From: Sporothrix humicola
Taxonomy: Eukaryota > Ascomycota > Sordariomycetes > Ophiostomatales > Ophiostomataceae
Reading direction: 5' to 3'
Length of the DNA: 64,000 bases
Assembly (NCBI GenBank): GCA_021396245.1
Contig: WNYE01000132.1
Location: forward strand, 1 to 64,000
Shown: positions 45,391 through 58,900 of the stretch, piece by piece
Position numbering within the stretch: position 1 is the stretch's first letter
How the letters are laid out: each line of letters begins with the position of its first letter
Notes under the pieces: model-generated
Seen by the model: the letters and a program-made list of their open reading frames with translations, nothing else
Told to the model about the DNA's origin: nothing
Databases searched by the model: none
Program-made: the position numbers and the translations under genes

Positions 45391-46688
45391 ATGTCTACAC
45401 AACCTACCAACCAGGTTTCCACGGCCGCCTCCGCCGAGGCCCAACCTCCTCTGCCTCCTCGTCCTCAGGACCAGAACCAGGTCCCTGCCCAGCAGCAATA
45501 TGCTCCCCAGCCTTACAACCCTCAGAACTACCCGCAACAGCAGCCCTTCCCTCAGCAGTACCCTGCTCAGAATCCCCAGCATCTCGGTCAGCCGCAGTTC
45601 GCACCTCCGCCAACCCGGCCTCTGTCTGCTTCGGGCAGACCGGGCAAGACTCCCTCGCCGCCGCCAGCCGACTCGTCTGCCACTGGTTCATCGTCGGGCA
45701 AACCCAGTATGCGCGAGCGTCTCTACCAGTTAAGCGTCAAGGTTGGCGCTCCTGTCAACCGCCTGACCAACCGTCTCGGCTCCGAGGCTTTCTGGCCGTC
45801 CACGCTCGACCACGAGAGTGACAAGGCTGCACGCATCCTGACATCCTTCTGCAAGGATGGCTTCTACACCGAGACTCCTGCTCCTGCAGCAACTCCCGCC
45901 CAGGGCGCCTCTACCGATCCCAACGCTGCTGTCGTCCCTGGCCCCAAGGGCCGTCCCCAAAAGTCATTTGTCAAGATCCCGCCCGAGGCCATCCGCGACG
46001 CTGCCGTCTGGCCATCTTCACGACTTTCCGCACCGGTATTCACATTTCCGGCGCCGGTGGCTCTGGTGTCGTCGTGGCTCGACTTCCCGACGGTGGCTGG
46101 TCCCCGCCCTCGGGTTTCCTTGTCCACACTCTGGGCGCCGGTCTTCTCGTTGGTCTCGACATTTACGACTGCGTCTGCGTCCTGCGCACACCCGAGGCCG
46201 TTGCGGCTTTTACCAAGGCTCGTGTCTCGCTGGGAGGTGAGGTCGGCCTTGTGGCTGGCCCTGTCGGCGCCGGCAGCTCTGTTGAGGCCGCCGTCATCAA
46301 GAGTGCCAATAAGACCCCCATCTGGAGCTACATGAAGAGCCGCGGCTTCTACGCCGGCGTGCAGGCTGACGGCACCGTCATTGTTGGCCGCCCTGACGCC
46401 AACGGCGAGTTCTACGGTCGCAAGGGCATCACAGTCGAGCAGATCCTGCGCGGCCAGGTGCCGCCGCCTGGTGCCGGCACCAACTACAACCCGGCTGTCC
46501 CTGCATGGCCCGTTGCCACGCGCAAGCTCATGGAGGCTCTCAAGGCTGCCGAGGGCCGCACGGATGTGGACAATGCTGTCCTGAAGGAGGTCAGCGCTGG
46601 CCTGACACCAGGCGATCTGGGCCTGGTCGACGGCAAGGGTGAGGTTGAGGTGCCCTACGGTAAGGAGGAGAAGGGCCATTGGGCATAA
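45391..46688 (+). CDS. SYLF (Ysc84) domain protein, with apparent one-base frameshift
   Basis: The N-terminal 110 residues are Pro/Gln-rich and disordered; the SYLF/Ysc84 domain follows. SYLF proteins (yeast Ysc84/Lsb3, human SH3YL1) bind actin and phosphoinositides and act in endocytosis; this protein lacks an SH3 domain, as do many fungal relatives. The domain is split between two frames: through IPPEAIRDAA it is read in the frame of the ATG at 45391, then from 46008 the family sequence (LAIFTTFRTG..., GGSGVVVARLPDGGW) continues in the -1 frame to the TAA at 46686. One base appears to be missing between 46003 and 46008 (GCTGCCGTCTGG), where the family has a Gly codon. No splice sites explain it. 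Either a sequence error or a genuine recent mutation is likely. It is convergent with RPT2. Confidence 0.8.
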
Positions 46689-47086
46689 AAAGGATACTAA
46701 ATTGGAATTACTACATGGAGGCGTTTGTTTGTAACTTTCGGGTATGATGGTGGATCTACTTGTTGCATTTGTTCGCATATAGACAGCGATGCATTTTTGA
46801 ATAGCAAGGCGTTACGGATTATCACAATTTATCTTCACGTTCAGATACATTTTTGCTTCGTGTGCACAACGGTGTCCAATGATATAGAGTATTTCGACCA
46901 ACTCCAGCTCCCTCTAGTCGTCCCTATCTAGCCGAGCAACGCAAATAATGAAAAAAGAAAACGCAGAAAAGATAGTTGGAAATGCAGAGGGTCGGTATGT
47001 AGAAGAGGATGTGATGACGTCGGAATGTTGGAATGCAGTCGTAGAGGTAATGGAAATAGTGGTACACATTTAAAAGGAAGGTTCGT
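46689..47086. other. Convergent 3' intergenic region
   Basis: Short A/T-rich gap between the 3' ends of the SYLF gene and RPT2. Nothing else is seen. Confidence 0.5.
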
Positions 47087-48693
47087 CTACAAGTACAGGC
47101 CCTCCGGCTCGCCCTCCTGCTTCGTGCGCAGCACACGTTCACGCGCTGCCCTGAAATCCGCCATTTGCACGCGCATTCTCCGCTCACGGAGCGCCATCAG
47201 ACCAGCCTCCGAGCAAATGGCCTTGATATCCGCACCAGACAGGTCGTCCTTCTGCGAAATGAACTCGTCCAGGTCGACGTCCTCGTTAAGCGACATCTTG
47301 GACGTGTGCAGCGTGAAAATCTTGCGCTTCGTGTTCTGGTCAGGGTTCTCAAACAGGATCTTGCGGTCGATACGGCCTGGGCGGATTAGGGCAGGGTCGA
47401 GCGTCTCAATCTTGTTCGTCGCCATAATGACCTTGACGTCACCACGGTCGTCGAAACCGTCGAGCTGGTTGAGCAGCTCCAGCATTGTCCGCTGAACCTC
47501 ACGCTCGCCACCCGATGTCGAGTCGTACCGCTTCGTGCCGATGGCGTCAATCTCATCGATGAACACAATCGCAGGAGCGTTCTCGGCAGCCACCTGGAAC
47601 AGTTGCCGCACCAGGCGAGGGCCGTCACCGAGGTACTTCTGGATCAGCTCACTGCCGACAATACGCAGGAACGTTGCCGATGTTTGGTTGGCGACAGCCT
47701 TGGCCAGCAGTGTCTTGCCTGTACCGGGTGCACCGTAGAGAATGACACCCTTGGGAGGCTTGATACCCATCTCCTCGTAAAGCTCGGGATGCAGCAAAGG
47801 CAGCTCCACGGACTCGCGCACCTCCTGGATCTGCTGCTCCAGACCACCAATGTCCGCGTACGACTCTGTAGGCGCCTTATCCAGCTTCATGACGCTGACA
47901 GACGGGTCCGTGTCGTCCGCGAGGACACCCACGATGCTGACGCTCTTGTGATGCAGGAGGACACTGGCGCCGGGCTCCAGCAGATCCTTGTCGACGAAGC
48001 TCATGATGCTGACGTAGTATTCGGGGCCGGTAGTACTGGACACGATAGCGTGGTCGTCATCGATCATCTCCTCGAGCGTGCCGACGCCCATGGGGCTGCC
48101 ACGCATGTCGTCCACACGGCTGCGTTCGTCTGCGAGCCGGTCGCCGCCAGCACCGTCGGCTGCGTCGAGGTTGGCAGCCGGTGCGTTGCTATCCTTGGCC
48201 GCCTTGGTCTTGCGCAGGCGCTCCTGGTTCTCGACGTATTCTTCTTCGAGCAGCAGATGGTCGTGGATGCGCTGCATACGTAACAGTCGCAATTTGCATC
48301 GGCTTGTGGGGAAGACGGCCGGGAGCTTGGCAGCAGCACCGCCGCCGGCTGCCTTTCTCTTCTTACGCCCGACGCGGGTCGTTGGTCGCGGAGGGGGCTC
48401 GTACTTGGGCTTATCCTTCTGTGAAGCAGTGAAAAAGAGTGTGTCAGCGTCCTGTCGTCATCAGGTGTTGTGTTGGTCCGAGATGCAGCTTCTCGTCCGC
48501 TCACATCGATGCCTCCATCCCCAATTGAATGCTCACCTTCTTGCTCTTGTCATCTTGTCCATCCCCGGGGCCGCCGCCGCCCATCCCAGACTGGTTTTGT
48601 CCCTGTTTATCATCATTGTTAGCAACTCGCTCGCGTCGTAACAAAGGCAGCCTTGTTGGTGGCAGAAAGAGTGGGCGAAAAGAGGCGTACCAT
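47087..48693 (-). CDS. RPT2: 26S proteasome regulatory ATPase subunit Rpt2
   Basis: One of the six AAA ATPases of the 19S base, which unfold substrates and open the 20S gate. Exons: complement(join(47087..48418,48537..48602,48691..48693)), 466 residues. The first coding exon is only the ATG; splicing restores Met-Gly-Gln-Asn-Gln-Ser, the N-myristoylation signal known for Rpt2. Introns of 88 nt (GTACGC donor, CTAAC branch) and 118 nt (GTGAGC) flank a 22-codon exon ending in SKK, followed by KDKPKYEPP. Walker A is GAPGTGKT (252-259); Walker B is IVFIDEID (Asp311-Glu312). The SRVDD-RGSP segment is diagnostic for Rpt2. The C-terminus Leu-Tyr-Leu is the HbYX motif that docks into the 20S ring. An Ala/Asp-rich insertion (about 95-121) makes it longer than the usual 437-448. 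Its start faces UBC1 across a shared promoter region. Confidence 0.96.
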
Positions 48694-49838
48694 TGTTTAT
48701 CTCGCAGCAATGGTCAGATGCGATGATCGTCGTATCGAATCGTATATGCAATCGTCAAAATGGAAGTCGTGATGTGAAGTGTTGGTGCACTGAAACTCGA
48801 GGCCAGTGTGAACAACAAACACGCAATCAATGGGAAGCAGAGAGAAGGAGAGGGAAAGGTTGGAGCTAGCTGTGGAGGCGAAACGAAGCAACCAAGCGCA
48901 GTGCCGTGCTCCAGGCGCCAGGGGAAACGCGACAGCACGCCTGCCTTCGCCTGCCTCCAAATAGGCTAACGTAAGCCAGGTCACGTGTAGTGCCAAGCTA
49001 GCAAGTTGCCTCAGTGCAAAGGTGTGTACAGCAAAGCCTGTCCATTTTACGCCTAGACTAGACCAAGGCCGTCAAGCCCAGAGAGGTCCTTCTGGAATCC
49101 CGCAAGGCGGGGCAATTGTGCAGTGTTGATGTGGTCATTTTTAGTGAAGCACCCTGAAAGACAGGATCACAACGATGCTCTTTTCAAAGTTGCAGCTCTT
49201 TCCCCGCCGAACAAAGGACCGTTCACCCCCTTTTGAAGCGGCTTTCTGCATCCTACGAGCTTTTCTCTCCTTCAAACGACTTTCACGACATTCTGCATGC
49301 TCCCGCCCACCGCTTCTTTGAACACATCACGTACAGCTCGCTCCACCCCTCCGAAAGAGCTCCGCATCTTTGCCCGCCCAATTCACCATTTGTTGCCCCA
49401 TTTTGAACGACAAGCCTTGCCCTTCCTTGCCTCAACCGCCCAACCTTTCTCCTATTAAATCACACATTTATCGCTGCCAGCCCAACTTATCGCATCATCT
49501 CGCCAGATTCTTCTCTAGAGAGCCCGACAACAGGTTGGTCGCCACTATTTGGTTACAAATCCTCACGTGCCAGTTGTCTGTGCCTAAGGACCTTTGGCCA
49601 TTTTCACAATCAGAGGCGCCAGTATCGACCTGGTCTCCTTTCTTGTCCTTCTCTCGATCCGACCGACAACAGCCCCTTGCTGCAGCTCAGGCCCTGTCTT
49701 GACACCTATATAGCCCACCACAGGCCAGGTCGAAACAACGAGCATCACGGCTTTTCCCGCCCCAAGGTCTTCCCGGCCGACTTCGAGCCTTGCCAGATCT
49801 ACCTTCGCCCGAGAACCTCGATATACCGATCAACGACC
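48694..49838. promoter_or_regulatory. Shared divergent promoter region of RPT2 and UBC1
   Basis: This 1.1-kb gap separates the starts of two genes of the ubiquitin-proteasome system read in opposite directions. I found no exact GGTGGCAAA (yeast Rpn4) element in it; a one-mismatch GGTGGCAGA lies just outside, in RPT2 intron 1 (48658-48666). 49190-49520 is C/T-rich, as in a leader of UBC1. Confidence 0.5.
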
Positions 49839-50642
49839 ATGCCTTCCAGCAGAGAGCACCGCGTGTCCCGCGAGCTGCAAGACATCGAAAAGGACAAGGA
49901 CAACTCTGGCGTCTACGCCTGCTCGGTCGATGGCGCCCGGCTCGACCACCTCAAGGGCTCGTTCCCTGGCCCGCCGGACACCCCCTACAGCGGCGGCACT
50001 TACACAGTGGATATTGTGATCCCGGATCAATATCCGTTCAAGGCGCCGGCGATGAAATTCGACACAAAGATCTGGCATCCGAACGTGAGCAGTCAAACTG
50101 TAAGGCTTGCACCCCACCGAACACTCTTGGCAACTTGGCAACTGCTGTTCGTTACTAACTCTTGATTTCTCCAATGATAGGGCGCAATTTGTATGGACAC
50201 TTTGGGCAAGAACTGGTCGCCTGTCAACACGATTAAGACGGCTCTGCTGTCGTTGCGGATGCTGCTCGAGAACCCGAATGCAGCGGATCCCCAAGATGCC
50301 CAAGTCGCCACGATGTTGACGACCGAGCCCGAATACTTTAAGATCATGGCCCACGACTGGGCAGTGAAGTATGCTGGAGCCCCTCGGAAACTTCCCCGGC
50401 CGTCGGAATACAAGGCCCAGGCAGCGCCCGTGGCCCCTTCACCGGCAGCTACCGTCGACATAGCTAGATATGGCGGGTACAATAGAAGCCTAGTTGATCG
50501 GTTTGTTGATATGGGCTTCAGCGTCGACAGTGTCGTCGATGCCTTTATCCACCTCGGTATCGAACGTCGTGGAGGTATGGACTACGCGATGGAGCCTGCT
50601 TATATTGGAGATGTGACGGCTTTCCTCTTCAACGAGCCATAA
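49839..50642 (+). CDS. UBC1: Ubiquitin-conjugating enzyme E2 with UBA domain, Ubc1/UBE2K type
   Basis: Class II E2 enzyme that carries ubiquitin as a thioester and builds chains, mainly Lys48-linked, on proteasome substrates. Two exons (49839-50099, 50181-50642) give 240 residues. The UBC fold spans about 1-155: HPN is His80-Pro81-Asn82 and the catalytic cysteine is Cys91 in GAICMDTL, reached exactly across the splice. A linker (about 158-185) leads to a C-terminal UBA domain (about 188-238, with the MGF loop at 198-200), which defines the Ubc1/UBE2K branch. The 81-nt intron uses GTAAGG and has a perfect TACTAAC branch (50153-50159). A second donor-like GTGAGC lies 15 bases earlier; see findings. 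The ATG at 49839 begins the conserved fold; the longer open frame upstream is not coding-like. Confidence 0.95.
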
Positions 50643-50992
50643 CAGGCGTTGCAGAGACGGCTCTTTGGGTTCGGTGTCGAATCGAATATCACTAATTCTC
50701 CTTCTCTTTTCTTTTCGGAAATATGCTACGGGAGCCGGCGTTTTGGGCTGCCTTTATTTGAATTTCGGGCTCTTGCTGGATATCAGGTGTATAGCATTTA
50801 GAATAGGTTGTTATGGAAGCTTTCCTTTTTAAGTCTCTTTCTTTCCTAATGAAAGGTTTTTTGTCTTTACAAACTCTGCCGTTGTCTGGTTTTTTAAATA
50901 TTTGTTTTGTCTTTGCTGTTTCATCCAAATTAATTCATTATATATATTTTATACGTTTGTTTGTCCTCGACAGATCCATGGTCTATTTTTTT

Positions 50993-51029
<37 letters not shown>

Positions 51030-51542
51030 TCGTCACGAAATGTTCTTTTTTATTATCAAAATAAATAAATAATGAATCTGTAAACGGATGAACTTCAAAT
51101 TAGCAAAATTGACAACGAGAAATCAAGTATCTTACGACATAAACACTACTATATAGTTACCTTACCTAAAACATTTTCATTAAATCCTAAGATCAGAGTT
51201 CTTACCTTGGACTACAGTAGATAGACATGGTTCAATATAAAATTACACGTCACAATAACTCATATCACCTTTGGTCAACTTGTTATTTACCCTCCAAGCA
51301 ATATTTTTTCGTATGATTTTGCTTTCTGTATTCTATCGGATGCCGTGAGGCGTGGTGGTAAAAAACCATGTGAAAACCAAAACAAAAGGAAAAGGCCCAA
51401 ACCGTTGCGTCATGCTACCTCGCGAGAGCCTCTCCAACGACCCAGACTCGCTGTTCCCCATATTTCGCATTCTATTTTCGTAGATCGACGTCGTCCTTCT
51501 TCTTGCACATTATACAGCTTTCACTTTTACACAATCCCCTCT
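50643..51542. other. Convergent 3' intergenic region, A/T-rich
   Basis: Gap between the 3' ends of UBC1 and LSC1. It is A/T-rich, with a 29-base T run. No gene seen. Confidence 0.5.
50995..51023 (+). repeat. Poly(T) tract of 29 bases
   Basis: The longest homopolymer in the window, about 350 bases after the UBC1 stop. It is followed directly by a short A run. Confidence 0.9.
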
Positions 51543-52953
<1,411 letters not shown>

Positions 52954-54200
52954 GATGGGGAGGATGTGTGGGTCTTACGGAAGGGGGAAAAGGGAGGAGA
53001 GAGGTCGGAAGGTCCGTCGTTTGTCGTCGGTGGTGTTGCAGCGAGGTGCAGAGAAACAAAAAAGAAAGTCGGTCGGGCCGGAGAAGAGGAATCCAAATCA
53101 GGAACGCGGAAAGGGGAATTGGAGATGGAAGCAAGACTCTGCACGGGCAAGGGCCAACGGTGTCGTCGGAATGAGGGGAAGGAGCAAGGGCGGCACAAAA
53201 ATTAGGTCAAAAATAGTACTAGACAGCTCCCAGCAACGCTACAGAGGCACGAATTACAGGGTCGAAAAGGACACCAAACAAAACCGGTCAGGCCCTGTCG
53301 GAAGCTGGTCAGGGCGACCGAGAGGCCATAGAGGGTCCTCGCTACAAAAGGGTCATTGACAACCCGACGAAACCCATTTGGCGGTGCCAGACCGCACACG
53401 TTTCAAGCCGTCGCTGCCGCAAGCACAGACGTAATTGGCGCCTGCGGCGAGTCTTGCTCCTTTTTCTGCCCTGTTTGCTATTTTTTTTTATTTATTAATT
53501 TTTTTTACACAACTCGGCCAAATTCCGGTCGACATTGAAGCGGTCTGTTTTCGCGGGCCTAAAGATTGAAAACGTGTCTAGGCACATGCTTGCACCCACT
53601 AAATTTAGGCACTAAAGCCTGTAGAACCCATTGTGTTGCGAAAATCAACACAAAACTCGGCACAGTGCCCACCAAAAGTCGGTAAAGGGTAACGGAATTC
53701 GACGGGTTGGGCAGTGGCGCACCGCCACAAGGGAGCCACAGGGGGCCGCTGTCATTGAACAGGCAGGTGCCGCCAGTGGAGATTTAGCGCGCAGGGGACT
53801 TGCTTCCGCTCTGAATAGATTTTGGCTCGCTGTGATTGGGTGCAGCTGCTGATAACGATAAGAGGTGGGCAGAAAATGTTGTTGTTGGGCCCCACCAAAA
53901 AGTTTCGACGAAGTCATAGGCAAACACATGAACAAGAGGAGCTTGCCTTTGCGTGCCAGATCGCCGGCTATCATCAACACGGAAGCATACTTGCGAACCC
54001 CAGACAACGACGTGAACAATACGGAAGCACAAGTCTAAACCGAACGCATACCGACGACACACCATCGATTGGACGAGGCCGATATTGGCTACGAGAGGGA
54101 AGAGTGTGAATCTCGAAGAGACCAGGAAGGGTTTTAGAGGGTCTTTAGAGGGGAGGGGCATCAGAGGATATCCACACGGTCATTCGGACGACCAGACACC
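52954..54200. promoter_or_regulatory. Shared divergent promoter region of LSC1 and ELP3
   Basis: This 1.25-kb space between the starts of two divergent genes contains no supported ORF. It must hold both promoters. 53460-53520 has T-rich runs. No specific factor site is claimed. Confidence 0.45.
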
Positions 54201-55940
54201 ATGTCGACGACCACCGTTACCGAGACGGTGACGTCGACGTCCCGTCGTGGCAAGGATAATCTGCCGCCAGAGAACGAGCGTTTCCTGCGGTGTTGCGCCG
54301 ACATTGCACACGCCCTGATTGAGGACTTTGAAGAGTCCTCGCGCAACCCCCGGCGTGCACCTCGCGACATCAACCTCAACAGCCTGCGGTCCAAGTATGC
54401 GCGGAAGCACAAGGTCAATGGCGTGCCGCCGTTGACAGCCATTATTGCGGCTGTGCCGGAGCACTACAAGAAATACATTTTGCCCAAACTGGTGGCCAAG
54501 CCGATCCGCACGTCCTCGGGTATTGCCGTTGTGGCTGTCATGTGCAAGCCGCACCGCTGTCCACACATCGCATACACTGGAAACATCTGCGTGTACTGCC
54601 CGGGCGGCCCAGACTCGGACTTCGAGTACAGCACACAATCCTATACTGGCTACGAGCCGACGTCGATGCGGGCGATCCGCGCACGTTACGATCCCTTTGA
54701 ACAGGCGCGCGGGCGCGTCGACCAGCTCAAGGCGCTGGGCCACTCGGTGGACAAGGTCGAGTATATTATCATGGGCGGCACGTTTATGTCGCTGGCCGAG
54801 TCGTATCGCGAGACGTTTATTGCACAGCTGCACAACGCGCTCAGCGGCTACCAGACGACCAATGTGGACGAGGCAGTGGCAGCAGGCGAGATGAGCAACA
54901 CCAAGTGTGTGGGCATCACGATCGAGACGCGGCCAGACTACTGCCTGCAGCCTCACTTGTCGAGTATGCTGCGTTACGGCTGCACACGGCTCGAGATTGG
55001 CGTGCAGTCGCTGTACGAGGACGTGGCGCGCGACACGAACCGTGGACATACGGTGGCGGCGGTGGCCGAGACGTTTTGTCTTGCCAAGGACGCCGGCTAC
55101 AAGGTGGTCAGCCACATGATGCCGGACCTGCCCAACGTGGGCATGGAGCGCGACCTCGACCAGTTCCGCGAGTACTTTGAGAACCCGGCTTTCCGGACGG
55201 ACGGCCTCAAGATCTACCCGACGCTGGTCATTCGCGGCACGGGTCTGTACGAGCTGTGGCGGACGGGCCGCTACCAAAATTACACGCCCAACGGGCTGAT
55301 CGACCTTGTGGCACGGATTCTGGCACTGGTGCCGCCATGGACACGTATCTACCGTGTGCAGCGCGATATCCCGATGCCGTTGGTGACGTCGGGCGTTGAG
55401 AACGGCAACCTACGCGAGCTGGCGCTGGCACGCATGAAGGACTTTGGCACGACATGTCGTGATGTGCGCACACGTGAGGTCGGCATCAACGAAGTCAAGC
55501 ACAAGGTGCGGCCGAACCAGGTTGAGTTGGTGCGCCGCGACTACACGGCCAACGGCGGCTGGGAGACGTTCTTGGCATACGAGGACCCGAAGCAGGACAT
55601 TCTGGTCGGCCTGCTGCGGCTGCGCAAGTGTTCTGAGAAGTACACTTTCCGCGAGGAGCTTGTGGACCAACCGACAAGTCTGGTGCGCGAGCTGCACGTC
55701 TACGGAACGGCCGTCCCTGTGCACGCGCGCGATCCCAAGAAGTTCCAGCACCAGGGCTTCGGCACGCTGCTGATGGAGGAGGCCGAGCGGATTGCGCGTG
55801 ACGAGCACGGCAGCGACAAGATCAGTGTGATCTCGGGCGTCGGTGTTCGCAGCTACTACGCGAAGCTCGGCTACTGGCTGGATGGTCCTTACATGAGCAA
55901 GTGGCTGGATGGACGTCCAGGCCCAGATGAAGGGCCTTGA
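54201..55940 (+). CDS. ELP3: Elongator complex catalytic subunit Elp3
   Basis: tRNA acetyltransferase of the Elongator complex; it makes the 5-carboxymethyl group on wobble uridine in certain tRNAs, which tunes translation. 579 residues, single exon. A radical SAM domain binds a [4Fe-4S] cluster through Cys120-x9-Cys130-x2-Cys133 ([14 protein letters not shown]), the Elp3-specific spacing. The blocks [17 protein letters not shown] and [12 protein letters not shown] follow. The C-terminal GNAT domain (about 450-579) has the acetyl-CoA loop HQGFGTLLM and the Tyr-rich [14 protein letters not shown] end. A 30-residue Ser/Thr-rich N-terminal extension accounts for the slightly greater length than yeast Elp3. 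It is divergent from LSC1. Confidence 0.97.
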   Translation: MSTTTVTETVTSTSRRGKDNLPPENERFLRCCADIAHALIEDFEESSRNPRRAPRDINLNSLRSKYARKHKVNGVPPLTAIIAAVPEHYKKYILPKLVAKPIRTSSGIAVVAVMCKPHRCPHIAYTGNICVYCPGGPDSDFEYSTQSYTGYEPTSMRAIRARYDPFEQARGRVDQLKALGHSVDKVEYIIMGGTFMSLAESYRETFIAQLHNALSGYQTTNVDEAVAAGEMSNTKCVGITIETRPDYCLQPHLSSMLRYGCTRLEIGVQSLYEDVARDTNRGHTVAAVAETFCLAKDAGYKVVSHMMPDLPNVGMERDLDQFREYFENPAFRTDGLKIYPTLVIRGTGLYELWRTGRYQNYTPNGLIDLVARILALVPPWTRIYRVQRDIPMPLVTSGVENGNLRELALARMKDFGTTCRDVRTREVGINEVKHKVRPNQVELVRRDYTANGGWETFLAYEDPKQDILVGLLRLRKCSEKYTFREELVDQPTSLVRELHVYGTAVPVHARDPKKFQHQGFGTLLMEEAERIARDEHGSDKISVISGVGVRSYYAKLGYWLDGPYMSKWLDGRPGPDEGP

Positions 55941-58900
55941 AGAATGTGACAGCGTTCGGCTCGACAGCTGAGAGACCAGGCCCCAGCAGAGCCTCATCTT
56001 TTCTTGGGGCCAAGACCAGCATTGGAGAAAACAGCTCTGATTTAGACGCGTCTTTAAAATCCAACCAAAGACCAAGAGCATCCATGCAGCAACAACCATC
56101 CTCAGAATACCAACGAACTTATGCACATGCCACAGAGTCGATACGACGCAAGCCCAGCTTTTGAACAGCTCTGACCAAGGGCAGCAACAGCATCGCGCCA
56201 TTTGCTCCGTTCACCGCCACGGACATGTCCCGCCACAAGTCCTCTTGATGGCTGTTTTGTTTGACTCTGGTGTCAAGGATATCAAGGCTGTGTGGCTCGC
56301 AGATGCAACATGAGCCGCACAGACAGCACGACAATAAGATATCAGGGAAAGAAAGAACGCTGGTGTCGGGCGAGGCGGGTCACAACGTCGCCAAGCATTG
56401 GCGCAATAGGGCGTGGATGAGGATGAGCGGGATCGCAAAAGACTTACTCTGAGTCGAGGAGCCCACCTGTATTTATGTATTCAAATACAATCCACGAGTC
56501 AGTGGACATCTGAAGTCTAGATAGACATAAATATGAAACGAAATTTAGGATATAAGTACACGATTAATTTTACAACAATCAGCGGCCCGTCTTTCTGTGT
56601 TGATATTCAAAACGCTGTCAGCAAATCTCGACTGTCGCGCGAGTCAATGTTAATTTGGCCGCACTTCAAAAGGCTGGGGTCTGCAGGTCTGCAGGCAGAT
56701 GTCATGTCATAGGAGGGGAGCTGAAAAGAAGCGTGGTGGGCAAAAGAGTGGCCGTCTTGGCGTGATGGAAAGATGGAGGGCATGTGGTGCAGCAAGGTGG
56801 CAGGGGTGGCTTGAGGGACGAGAAAACACAGCATAAGTCCAAGACAAAAGAGAAGCGTGGGAGAGAAGCGAGGCCAAGACAAACCCCTGCAAAGCGAGCG
56901 GGCTTGTTGAGGAAAAACCAACAAAGAAGCGAAGAAGAAAAAAAAGTGTATGTTGAAAAAGGAGGCGCAAAGGAAGCAAAAGAGAAAGCAGGAAACCCCT
57001 CAAAATAATCAGATAGACGAGACGAAAGAGGGCAAAATAAAGAACAAGACGAAAAAGAAGCTTGAAGAGGATAAGACGACAAGGCCCGAGTCAACAAGTC
57101 AACAAGAAGACAAGACGACGAGACGACAGGAGGCTGAGCAGAAGCCAAGATTGAAAGAGTAAACGAGCCTTCCAAAGGAAACATGATCGGCGGTGTCGTT
57201 AACTTATTCTTCTCTTGTCTCCTCTCAGCCCCCACCAGGGTTACATTACAGCTATTCAAAGGCAATCAGAGAGGAAAAGAACAAAAGAAGGCAGGGAATT
57301 CTGGGTAGGGAGGGATTTTGGCCCAAAGCTGGCCAGACCCATACTCGTTGACCCATGGACAAGACGGCGTTATGCTTATTTTCAGTTCATATGTTTCATT
57401 TCGCCTCCTCTTCTTGTGAGGTGCTTGTTTTTCTGTGCTGGCAACCAGCGTTGCATTTTGTCGTGTCGTTCTCGTCCCGACTTTTGAGAATTCAATCATA
57501 CCCTGTTTGTGCTGATAACTCGCAAGAGTAGTAAGAAGCTTTATTTTGGTTTCTTTTTCTTCTTTTGTCTTTCATCCATCCCTTCGGTCGGCAAGGCTGA
57601 ATCGTGCGCCGTATCGGTCGTATTGTGGGAAGGCAGCGATTCTCTTTTGTCCATCTTGCCCATCCGTCTTAACTGTTTATGAGGATAAGTCACTTTTTAC
57701 CGTTTTCTACCTTAGTTCTGACATCGCCTGGCCGTTGTGGCGGGATTTAGCTGGTCACAGGTCATAAGCTTAAACCTTCTTGCAAGTGCAGTGGAGAAGG
57801 TTTAAAAAAAAAACAAGGGAAAAGAAGGGGAAATAAAAGGACAAGACTAGATAGACGAAAGGATGCACAGAAAGAAGCAACCGTGAAAGGCCAAAAATCA
57901 AGGTCGACCACGTTGACACCAAACCGTTGATTTAATCGGACGCCACAGCGTCAGACGAGCCCAGAGAACCTGCAAAAGAGGACAAAAAGGCACCTAAAGT
58001 CTCGCCAAGAGCGGCCGGCCGAGGTGTTTTTTGTCTTGACCATTAGCTGCTGCCCACCCTTTCCAGGGCTTCAGGGCTGTTTGGAGGCTCTTTTTCTTCT
58101 TTTCGTGCTTCTTTTTTCCAAGATGTCTGAGATGATGGCGCTGTTCGACGGAGCACGCCGAGAAGCTTAAACCAGCCACCAAAATTAGAAGGACCGTTGG
58201 CGCTTTCTGAGAGATAGTTAGAACAAAGAAACAAGAGAGAAGAACCACATTGGAATATTTGTACTCTTGAGATGGTTGTGAAGATGACTATGAACTAACA
58301 GGCAACGGCGCAAATGGCCTGGAAAAAACAAAGACACAGGAGGCTCATCAAGACAAAAGGCTGCCGATCCCTGCCTGATTTCGATGTTCTATTCCCTCCT
58401 CGTTTTTCGTTTGTGAATTTTTTGAATTTGATTCTCCTCACAAGAGCGCCGGACCTCCTCTTTTACTTGAGCCTCAGCCACCCAAATGATACCCACACCT
58501 AGCGATCCAAACTACGGCTCTTGGCCTGCTGTTGTTGTATCTTTTGTGTAGGTTGGCCGGTAGGGCAGCTGGGATGTTCTGGGGTCTTGCGTTCTTTTTT
58601 GCTAGGTTCAGGCCTTTGAACGGTTGCGATACGAAAAACACGACGCACCAAAATGGTCTAGCTGCGCGAAAAGCCAAGAACGACGAGCTGGGACGGTTGA
58701 CCTTCAGCAGCAGGGGTGGCATCGCCGTCTTGCTCTCTGTCTCCTGTGTGTTGACTGGTTCATTGTCAAAGCATGCTGTGTTCCCGATCATGACTCTTGC
58801 CCTGCGTTGTGTCACACTTTTTTGTGTTGTCGGGTTTTTGGGGGCCTGTAGGCAAACATGTAAGTAAATACACAGAACTCAGGATCTTGGCTCATGCAGC

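Noticed and set aside
54180..55277. 365-codon open frame antisense to ELP3
   Set aside because: Shadow of a strongly conserved gene; no independent evidence.
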